Below are positions 34,067 through 40,000 of a stretch of 40,000 nucleotides of DNA, in pieces. Both the position numbers and the translations under genes were made by a program. Numbering within the stretch: position 1 is the stretch's first letter; each line of letters opens with the position of its first letter. The notes beneath the pieces were generated by a model. It was not told the origin of the DNA. It did not search any database and saw only the letters and a list, made by a program, of their open reading frames with translations. The stretch comes from Candidatus Brockarchaeota archaeon (lineage in GTDB: Archaea > Thermoproteota > EX4484-205 > JAAOZP01), in the NCBI GenBank assembly GCA_017601225.1, contig JAFNIX010000006.1, positions 1 through 40,000 on the forward strand, written 5' to 3'.

Positions 34067-34471
34067 TCAAACCAGCCGGCTCAGGTTGCTCAGGGTTTCC
34101 CTAGCGACACGGTAAGCCCTGTTCAACTCTTCTTCAAGCCTCGACAAGTCGCCCAGGATGAAGTCAGGCTCCTTGGAAGCATGCTTGCTGCCACCGTTTA
34201 AAATAGCAGGGGCCGCTGGAGGCTTAAACCCTATGCTGTGTTTCTGAGCTAGAAGAATACTCCTTTTAACCATTTCAAGCCTGAGCGTTTGAAGAAGGCT
34301 CTCCAGCTTTTCAACACCCTCATGGGGACCACTATTCCCACCGTTTTTCAACTCGTCAATCCTTCTCCTAACGGTTTTCATCATCTCCATTATTTCAAGA
34401 ACCTCGGAAACAAGGGTCTCGGACTCCTCGCCCTTGACATCTTGTACAAGCATCTTTAGCATCATTTCCAC
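34067..34471 (-). CDS. Coiled-coil protein at the head of the division operon
   Basis: 134 residues, mostly charged helix with heptad-like spacing (about 1-80 and 105-130) around a Gly/Pro/Ala linker (KPPAAPAILNGGSK). No family is recognised and there is no PRC barrel, so it is not an obvious CdvA. A TATA-like TTATAAAAAG (about 34493-34500) sits about 25 bases before the ATG at 34471, so it opens the operon coiled-coil / rpiA / CdvB-type protein. A role with the ESCRT machinery is suggested only by position. Several internal Met codons near the start leave its N terminus uncertain. Confidence 0.7.
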   Translation of the reverse strand: MEMMLKMLVQDVKGEESETLVSEVLEIMEMMKTVRRRIDELKNGGNSGPHEGVEKLESLLQTLRLEMVKRSILLAQKHSIGFKPPAAPAILNGGSKHASKEPDFILGDLSRLEEELNRAYRVARETLSNLSRLV

Positions 34472-34670
34472 TGCAGGGACTGACTTATATGGCTTTTTAT
34501 AATGGTTTCAATACAATCTTCTTTACTAGTTTATTCAGAAAAATTCCTGAAAAAGCTTACAGCACCGGTTTCTAAACACGTTCCTCCAGCAGCCGGCTCA
34601 GCCAAAGCTTACGCGAAATTAAAAGCCATAGTCAAAAAGCTTAAAACAACCCTAAAGCAGTAGTACCGCA

Positions 34671-34760
34671 GCCCCAGTAGCTCAGCCTGGTTAGAGCGCC
34701 TCCTTGGTAATGCTGAAAGCGCTAATGGAGGAGGGCGTGGGTTCGAAGCCCACCTGGGGC
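34671..34760 (+). tRNA. tRNA-Thr(GGU) with intron
   Basis: Acceptor GCCCCAG pairs with CTGGGGC. The D-arm is GCTC/GAGC, the anticodon stem CCTCC/GGAGG, and the T-arm GTGGG-TTCGAAG-CCCAC. Anticodon GGU at 34706-34708. A 16-base intron at about 34710-34725 follows position 37. The mature RNA is 74 bases. GCTTAAAAC at about 34639-34647 is a suitable TATA element. CCA is not encoded. Confidence 0.95.
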
Positions 34761-34799
34761 TTATTTAAGGCTGAAAATCGAAATTGTTTAATGCATGCG

Positions 34800-35210
34800 T
34801 CAAGCTAGCCATAGGAAAACCTCTTTCCCCCTAGTATACAGGTCTTCAATTGCTAATTTCTCAGTGTTGTTCTCCAAATAATATCCTATGATGCGGGTAG
34901 CAATCTTACGTTCAATTAGTTGTTCAGCAAGGAAGTGAATGTAGTCGATAAGAGAATTGAGGTCGCAATTGCCCGCCCACATAATTACTTTGTTGAAGCG
35001 CTCCGATTCCAGTTCGCAGAATATTGAGGTGGCTGAGGTTATTACCAGCTTCTTCTCTCTCCCGAGTAGGGGCTTAACCTTCGGATGTTGCTTAAACTTC
35101 TGAAGGAGCAACCGCTCCCGTTTTTCATAGACTTAGTGTGCGTTAGATTTCACTAGTCGTGAACATTCTACTGTTGTTGGCGGTCATAATGCTTAGCCGC
35201 AAATATTTTA
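34800..35210 (-). pseudogene. Decayed copy of the 223-residue protein gene downstream
   Basis: The open part (34800-35111) is 103 codons and aligns closely with the C-terminal half of the product of 35644-36315: LQKFKQHPKVKPLL against VQKFKEHPEVKPLL, IFCELESERFNK in both, and EVFLWL at the end of both. Similarity continues upstream (VYEKRE at about 35112-35130; KIF..K.YD at about 35185-35210), but there it is broken by stop codons and small shifts. The copy has therefore lost its N-terminal half. It may still express a short fragment but is best read as a pseudogene from a tandem duplication. Confidence 0.7.
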
Positions 35211-35643
35211 GAAAAATTGTCAGGAACCATTCCGCTTAATAAAGCAGGTTAATTGTAGACTATCCCTGCTTTAGCTTAATGTTTAGGCAGCTGTTTTGGG
35301 TTTACCTTTTTCTAAAAAATAAAGCGCGTTTTTGAAGCTTAAATTGAGAAATTATTAACATAATCTTAGATTCTAAATTTATTGAAAACTTTTTAGGTGG
35401 AATCACGGTATGGAAGGTCTTTATGAACACATAGCTACTACTGTTCTATCAATGTAACAGTAATGATAAGACTTATGTATAGACGACACGTGAGTATATG
35501 CTTTAGTAAAACCTTGGGAGGAGTTTAGAATTTGAGTTTCGGATTGCACGCTACTTGTCTAAATTTCTCAAGAAAAAGACAGACCTGCTATTGCTTAATC
35601 CTTCTCTTAAAAGCTGAATCGTAATAGCTGTTTTTAAGCACTT
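35211..35643. other. AT-rich gene-free stretch between the two copies
   Basis: About 430 bases with no credible frame on either strand. It may include further decayed sequence of the duplicated gene, but I cannot align it by eye. No tRNA, CRISPR repeat or clear terminal repeat is seen. Confidence 0.5.
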
Positions 35644-36315
35644 TTACTTAGTAGTTGGATAGTCTAGCCACAAGAAAACCTCTTGTTCTCCTACGTCCAA
35701 ATCTAGGATTGTTAATTCTTCAGTATTGTCTTCCACATCATATCCTAAGATGCGGGTGGCAATCTTGAATTCAACGAGCTTGTTAGCAAGAAAATGAATG
35801 TGTTCCAAAAGAGGTTCCAAATCGCTATTCCTTGCTCTCATAACTATCTTATTGAAGCGCTCTGATTCTAGTTCACAAAATATTACAGTTATCGGAATTA
35901 CCACTAAAGTCCTCCCCCCTTCCAGTAAAGGCTTGACTTCGGGATGTTCCTTAAATTTCTGAACGAGAACCTGCTCTCGTTTATTATAGACTTCTTTTAC
36001 AAACGATAGACTATTCCTATATGTCTTTTCATTTGAAGCCCCGTGATCGTATAGTTTAACGGTAACAAAGTATATCTTGTCCGCCTTAGCTAATGCAGCG
36101 TCAAAGAGACTGTTTACAAAACCTTCTACATCTTTAGGTTCGCTTGTGTATACGGTGATTTCGAAGAGTATGTTTTCATATCTACCGTCCACCGTAATTG
36201 AACATTCTTCCATTGTAGTTTTCCACCTCTTGTTTAGATACGCCTGCACATTCTTCCCAACTAATTCAGGGTCGTCGCCCCATCCCCAAACCCTAGCCCC
36301 TTTCAGCTTCCTCAC
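35644..36315 (-). CDS. Hypothetical protein, parent of the decayed copy
   Basis: 223 residues of a type I do not recognise. It has alternating predicted strands and helices, no membrane segment and no obvious catalytic motif. Notable parts are NVQAYLNKRWKTTMEE near the N terminus, VDGRYENILFEITVYTSEPKDVEGFVNSLF, and the C-terminal block IFCELESERFNK...EVFLWLDYP shared with the decayed paralogue at 34800. The start overlaps the end of the LAGLIDADG gene by 23 bases, so it is the last gene of a run with that gene and the TGT-like gene. Co-transcription suggests, but does not show, a shared job. Confidence 0.7.
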   Translation of the reverse strand: MRKLKGARVWGWGDDPELVGKNVQAYLNKRWKTTMEECSITVDGRYENILFEITVYTSEPKDVEGFVNSLFDAALAKADKIYFVTVKLYDHGASNEKTYRNSLSFVKEVYNKREQVLVQKFKEHPEVKPLLEGGRTLVVIPITVIFCELESERFNKIVMRARNSDLEPLLEHIHFLANKLVEFKIATRILGYDVEDNTEELTILDLDVGEQEVFLWLDYPTTK

Positions 36316-37207
36316 CTCTTAATCTTCTATACTCTCTAAACGCCTCTATATGCTCAGGCTTAAAGCTTCCTATCTCGTCCATAAACTTTTTACACTCCCT
36401 AGCTGGAACTGAAAAATAATAGCGTATGTTGTCTGATCTTTCATCTTTCTCGGTTTCGTAAGGATGAAAGCCTAAGTCCATAAGTATTTGACGTAAGCCT
36501 TCTAAGCCTTCTTTACATTTAGAATAAAATCGTATTTGAAGCCGTTTTCTGCGAACTATACAAGCACTTCCATCTCCAGAGAAGAAACCCTTCAAATACG
36601 CCTTCTTCCCATCATAATCTAAATGTTCTCGTGGAACTCTAAATTCATAAGCCCCCATCTTAACATCGTAATCGCTTAAATCATAGAATACACCTTTAGA
36701 ATATATTGCTGCAGTAATCAAGCCATCCTTTCTTTCATAATGATGCGGGGTCAATCCATATATCTTCATGGAAGACTCGTCAAATAACTCTATAAGTATC
36801 CTATCTTTAGAGTAAAATCTCGTCGAATGATCTGTATGATGTCTTCCTTTTGAGTTTATTTTTTGATGATAAGCATTGCTTCCATCGGAAGATATTAGTC
36901 CGAAGAGTACCGCTTTCTCAAATGTAGCTATTTCCCTCACGCCCTCTTTTGACACTTCGAGCAGCATTCCACGGCTCAGCGGGAAGAGGATTCGTTCTTC
37001 CTCGACACGTGCTTCTGAAAACACACCAATGGCGACACCAGCTTTGATTAATTTATACTCGTTACTGCCCGTTTCATGTACCTCATATTCGCCAAACGAC
37101 CTGGTTTTGTGAGGAGCCTCTTCACACCCATCTTTTCTACCAGTATCCTCCGGCTCCCCCTGAAGAAACCTCCTCTCATACTGCCTTACAGCTGAGCCCC
37201 CGCCCAT
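36293..37207 (-). CDS. LAGLIDADG family protein (homing endonuclease-like)
   Basis: 304 residues. Two LAGLIDADG motifs are visible: LFGLISSDG (101-109) and LKGFFSGDG (205-213), each followed by a strand-rich half (RFYSKDRILIELF; QIRFYSKCKEGLEGLRQILMDLGFHPY). A two-motif protein is the monomeric form that binds and cuts asymmetric sites. Both motif-end acidic residues are present, so cleavage is possible. It is not inside an intron or an intein that I can see: the first 100 residues do not show splicing blocks. It begins 3 bases after the TGT-like gene and overlaps the next gene, so it is embedded in an operon. It may be a free-standing homing nuclease or a domesticated DNA-binding protein. 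Confidence 0.8.
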   Translation of the reverse strand: MGGGSAVRQYERRFLQGEPEDTGRKDGCEEAPHKTRSFGEYEVHETGSNEYKLIKAGVAIGVFSEARVEEERILFPLSRGMLLEVSKEGVREIATFEKAVLFGLISSDGSNAYHQKINSKGRHHTDHSTRFYSKDRILIELFDESSMKIYGLTPHHYERKDGLITAAIYSKGVFYDLSDYDVKMGAYEFRVPREHLDYDGKKAYLKGFFSGDGSACIVRRKRLQIRFYSKCKEGLEGLRQILMDLGFHPYETEKDERSDNIRYYFSVPARECKKFMDEIGSFKPEHIEAFREYRRLRGEEAERG

Positions 37208-37210
37208 CTT

Positions 37211-38320
37211 CTACCTTCTCTGCCACAGTCGACTCAGATCCAGAAGGTTGTGAGCAGCAAGTGTTCTCATCGCGCGCTCCTTATCATCAAACCAAAGATC
37301 GATAATGTCCTGGGGCATCATTCCTCCACATGCTTCACAGTAACACTCCTCGAATCTTATCGAAGGATCTCTGAGGTCGTAGAACAAGCCGTCCCAGTAA
37401 TACTCTCCATGCTTCGCCCTCAGAAACCAAGAGAGGTTGCTAAAACTAACATCCTTATACTCCCAGAGCTTAACGCCAACGCCATAGAGGAGAAATTCAA
37501 AATCGTTTCTTAAACTTCTCCTCAGGGTCAGTAAGATCTGTGGTAGAAAGTAATCCAGCATCTCCTCTTCGAAAAGCTCCCTAGCGGGCATAGCGAAGGA
37601 AACATAGCCCATTTCAACCTGCCTTCTGACAGCCCAATCCATCTGGCGCAAGTTAGCGCCCTTAACAAGGCCGATTAACGGGATATCTAGCTCAAGGAAA
37701 TCATTCGCAAAGGAAACAAGCCTTATCGTTTGGGACCACGACTGGTAAAGAGGAACATCAGTGTAAGTATAGTTGTCAGGAACCATTGTGGCGTCGGGCC
37801 TCAGTTCCTCAATCAGCCTGAAATAATCCTTGGTTTCAAGCCTATCAATAAGCTCGTCGGGCATAACTGTTGACAACAATATTTTGCCGTCGAAGCCAAG
37901 ATAATCGTGAAGACCCTTGCTGGAAGCTTTAGACAAAAAGTTCTCATTAGTAAGCAGCTGCCAGAGCGGCACGAAAACCGCTGGTACTTGAAACCCCTCT
38001 CTCCATATCCAAGACCTTTCATCAGAAATATCGATCTCAGGTATAAACCTGGGGAACTTTATCCTCGCCACCTGTTTTCTTCCTAAAGATGAGACTTGCA
38101 CTGGAGAAGGCCTCTCTTTGCCTCCAATCGGGCAATACGGCCTGAGCCTGCAGAAACTCTTCGGATGCGTTATCCCAGTGTAACTGGTACCCTTAATACA
38201 CTTATCAACTAAACATGTCTCAATCACGCAGCCGATGCAAGCCTTCTTAAAATATGGGCAGCTTACACAATCAAACCCACACCTGCTCCTCCTCAACACA
38301 TTTACTTTTAACACTTCCAA
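37211..38320 (-). CDS. TGT-superfamily-like protein with N-terminal Cys cluster
   Basis: 369 residues. The N terminus has a Cys cluster (C14, C18, C21, C28, C31, C36, C41, then C57 and C63) resembling DUF3795-like zinc or Fe-S domains. The middle reads as a beta/alpha barrel (ILLSTVMPDEL, ATMVPDNYTYTD, IPLIGLVKGAN, MGYVSFAMP). The C terminus has C326-x-C328-x2-C331-x25-H357, exactly the zinc signature of tRNA-guanine transglycosylases (TGT, archaeosine TGT and relatives). The usual TGT D-S-G-G-F/Y-Q motif is not seen, so substrate and activity are open: tRNA, DNA (DpdA-like) or something else. It heads a run with the LAGLIDADG gene and the 223-residue protein and is paralogous to the divergent gene at 38769. 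Confidence 0.6.
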   Translation of the reverse strand: MEVLKVNVLRRSRCGFDCVSCPYFKKACIGCVIETCLVDKCIKGTSYTGITHPKSFCRLRPYCPIGGKERPSPVQVSSLGRKQVARIKFPRFIPEIDISDERSWIWREGFQVPAVFVPLWQLLTNENFLSKASSKGLHDYLGFDGKILLSTVMPDELIDRLETKDYFRLIEELRPDATMVPDNYTYTDVPLYQSWSQTIRLVSFANDFLELDIPLIGLVKGANLRQMDWAVRRQVEMGYVSFAMPARELFEEEMLDYFLPQILLTLRRSLRNDFEFLLYGVGVKLWEYKDVSFSNLSWFLRAKHGEYYWDGLFYDLRDPSIRFEECYCEACGGMMPQDIIDLWFDDKERAMRTLAAHNLLDLSRLWQRR

Positions 38321-38377
38321 GATTTAAGCAGATACGTCCAGCCGGGCTCAAACAACCTACAATCATGTTTTAAAGGA

Positions 38378-38469
38378 AGCCTCGGGAGGGATTTGAACCC
38401 TCGCCTAACAGCTTTCCCAGCCTTTTCAGCTTACAAGGCTGCCACTCTACCAGGCTGAGTTACCGAGGC
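38378..38469 (-). tRNA. tRNA-Thr(UGU) with intron
   Basis: Acceptor GCCTCGG pairs with CCGAGGC. The D-arm is ACTC/GAGT, the anticodon stem GCAGC/GCTGT, and the T-arm GAGGG-TTCAAAT-CCCTC. Anticodon UGU at 38433-38435. An 18-base intron at about 38414-38431 follows position 37. Without removing it the RNA would need a class II variable arm, which threonine tRNAs lack. Discriminator U; CCA is not encoded. Confidence 0.93.
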
Positions 38470-38768
38470 TCACCAGCTTTCTTCGAAAAAGGGGCTTAAA
38501 ACGTTTTCGCCGAAAACCCTTTAGAAGGTTGAAAGGCTAGGCCGAGCATGTTTAACGCTGGTGGCAGTGGTTAAATAGAAGGATTTGCGAAATAGGATTA
38601 GTCTACAGTATTGTTTATCCTTAATCTTAGTAAAATATTGGAATTAATCTTGTCTATTCACGTTACTCGCATCAGAGTCTTGTTTCCAAGTACTAGTTAT
38701 TGAAGGGTCTTTGCTTTAATCGCGTTTTCTGCGCTTTTAAAACTTTTAAAGAAAAGACGTCGAATCTG
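38470..38768. other. Intergenic region with promoter of the 38769 gene
   Basis: About 300 bases without a gene. CTTTTAAAACTTTTAAAG at about 38733-38750 is a partly symmetric AT box placed about 25-35 bases before the ATG at 38769 and fits a TATA element for a leaderless transcript. I see nothing else. Confidence 0.5.
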
Positions 38769-40000
38769 ATGAGAATGTACATCGCGCATGGCCCCCTGAA
38801 GTGCGGGAAGTCCTGTCGCAAATGCGATTACCTTAAACTCGGGCTATGCGCCGGGTGTAACCCCTCGAGAAGAAACCTTTGCTTAGTTTACCAATGTGTC
38901 GTGGGGAAGGCGAGGATCATGGGAATAACTCTCAGGTGCAGTACTTGTCTGCTCACCACGGCTTGCGTCAAGTCCGGCAGGTTCTCCCCTCCCGAAATAG
39001 ACGCCTACTATAGGCTGAGCCTGATGCTAGAATCATGGGGGCTAAAGCCCCGCGATATCGCTCTCCCCCGCCTAATCCCTGAGATTCCGCTCGAGGAACC
39101 CGTGAGGCCGAGGAGGGATTTGGGGATGGATGGGGTTATAGTGTCGATCTCAAAGGTCAACAGCGAGAACGTAAGGAGGGTTGAGAGCGAAGGCATACAT
39201 AATTTTCTAAACTTCGACAGCCAGATTCTGCTCTCCACCATAATGCCGGACAGGCTCCTGACGGAGGAGACGTTCAACTTCACAGTGGGCTTCGCGAAGA
39301 AAGGGGGCTTCGACGGGGTGATCGGGTGGGATATGCCTGTCTATGCCGACTACCCTAAAGCCTTGAACCTATCCAATCTAATCGAAGCCACGCTCCTAAC
39401 GATAAAGTACGTTAAAGAAGGGATACTGACAATACCGTTGCTGAAGGGCGGGGATTCTTCGGAAATAGTGCTCCACGCAGAGTGGTTGAGGAAACTGGGT
39501 TTCAAGAGGATCGGGCTTCATACTACCGAGTACGTCCTAGCTAGGAGCCGCCGCGCTGAGATTTATGGAGACATGATTAAGACCGCTAACGACCTCTACT
39601 CGCTAGGGCTGATGAAGATATATGAGATTGAGGCGAGGCCTTTAATAGTGGGGATTTTAAGCCTTAAGGTCCTGCCTGATTTCTACAGATCGGATCCGGA
39701 GATTTCCCTGGCGGGCATGTCTTGGTTGACAGAGGCCAGGAATTGGCATGCATACGCGGGCACGCCCTCCGGCGCAGACATAATAGACTTAGGATCGCAC
39801 CTAATGGAGTGCGATTGTGAAGCATGCTCAGGCAAGTCTCCGAGCCAAATCACCGAAAACCCGGATGAAATAGCGTGGCATAATTGGATCCAGCTTAAGG
39901 AATATGCGGAGAAGGGAAGGCTGGATGAAATACCTGTTTACGACATGATATTGGAGAAGGATGATTGCTTGGCGGTCGTGGGGGATCTACACATAGGCGT
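38769..40000 (+). CDS. TGT-superfamily-like protein fused to a phosphoesterase domain, partial
   Basis: 410 complete codons, open at the window end. The N-terminal Cys cluster (C12, C16, C19, C27, C30, C38, C43, then C57, C60, C66) and barrel blocks (ILLSTIMPDRL, GVIGWDMPVYADY, IPLLKGGDS, FKRIGLHTTEY) align with the protein at 37211-38320. The zinc signature is C348-x-C350-x2-C353-x17-H371, with a spacer shorter than in true TGTs. The last visible residues, LAVVGDLHIG (401-410), match the first metal-binding motif (D-x-H) of calcineurin-type phosphoesterases, COG1407-like, so a hydrolase domain probably follows. The start is the ATG at 38769, with a TATA-like box upstream. Activity is unknown. 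Confidence 0.6.
   Translation, partial: MRMYIAHGPLKCGKSCRKCDYLKLGLCAGCNPSRRNLCLVYQCVVGKARIMGITLRCSTCLLTTACVKSGRFSPPEIDAYYRLSLMLESWGLKPRDIALPRLIPEIPLEEPVRPRRDLGMDGVIVSISKVNSENVRRVESEGIHNFLNFDSQILLSTIMPDRLLTEETFNFTVGFAKKGGFDGVIGWDMPVYADYPKALNLSNLIEATLLTIKYVKEGILTIPLLKGGDSSEIVLHAEWLRKLGFKRIGLHTTEYVLARSRRAEIYGDMIKTANDLYSLGLMKIYEIEARPLIVGILSLKVLPDFYRSDPEISLAGMSWLTEARNWHAYAGTPSGADIIDLGSHLMECDCEACSGKSPSQITENPDEIAWHNWIQLKEYAEKGRLDEIPVYDMILEKDDCLAVVGDLHIG

Noticed and set aside
34502..34663. A 53-codon Lys-rich frame on the plus strand before tRNA-Thr(GGU)
   Set aside because: Its 3' half contains the TATA element of the tRNA gene, its own start lacks a properly spaced promoter, and its composition is low complexity.
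1..40000. CRISPR arrays, insertion sequences and rRNA genes
   Set aside because: No regularly spaced direct repeats, transposase frames or rRNA-like stretches were seen on either strand.

Overview
The window is archaeal. The signs are ESCRT/Cdv cell-division genes (two ESCRT-III-like proteins and a Vps4/CdvC ATPase), intron-bearing tRNA genes without an encoded CCA, an ATP-dependent DNA ligase, TATA boxes about 25 bases before many start codons (leaderless mRNAs), and GatC/GatA. Cdv genes together with densely interrupted tRNAs point to the TACK/Thermoproteota side of the Archaea, probably a thermophile. I cannot name the lineage from the sequence.

Layout. 1-2464: a hexapeptide acyltransferase (cut by the window edge) diverging from a membrane-anchored surface protein. 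2526-6037: carbohydrate and nucleoside genes, two of which (a phosphorylase and an extracytoplasmic glycosidase) are each split by one frameshift, then tRNA-Gln and a sugar isomerase/epimerase. 6027-8724: a GDT1-type cation transporter, a parvulin, tRNA-Gly and an HtrA protease. 8882-16548: an envelope block of glycosyltransferase, UbiA prenyltransferase, BlaR1-like membrane metalloprotease and BlaI-like repressor on the minus strand, divergent from a NEW3-type surface protein and an ABC-2 exporter. 16560-24119: GNAT protein, DNA ligase, amidoligase-like enzyme, then cobalamin adenosyltransferase with the B12-dependent ribonucleotide reductase. 24320-30532: tRNA-Ser, a tiny gene coupled to a small membrane protein, a GH36-like alpha-galactosidase, a class V aminotransferase, GatA and GatC. 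30737-34471: the ESCRT division locus with rpiA and a coiled-coil protein. 34671-40000: two tRNA-Thr genes flanking a decayed gene copy, its intact paralogue, a LAGLIDADG protein and a TGT-like protein. A second TGT-like protein then diverges and runs into a phosphoesterase domain at the window end.

Two things stand out. First, the BlaI-like repressor has a matching palindrome (TTACTA, 7 bases, TAGTAR) at its own divergent promoter (twice) and at the HtrA promoter 5 kb away. This suggests an archaeal BlaR1/BlaI-like envelope-stress regulon joining a sensor protease, a repressor, lipid/glycan enzymes, a quality-control protease and an exporter. Second, a divergent pair of Cys-rich proteins carries the zinc signature of tRNA-guanine transglycosylases. 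One sits in a run with a LAGLIDADG protein, and the other appears fused to a calcineurin-type phosphoesterase.

All five tRNA genes are interrupted, with seven inferred introns in total, including introns in the D-arm of tRNA-Gln and in the variable arm of tRNA-Ser.
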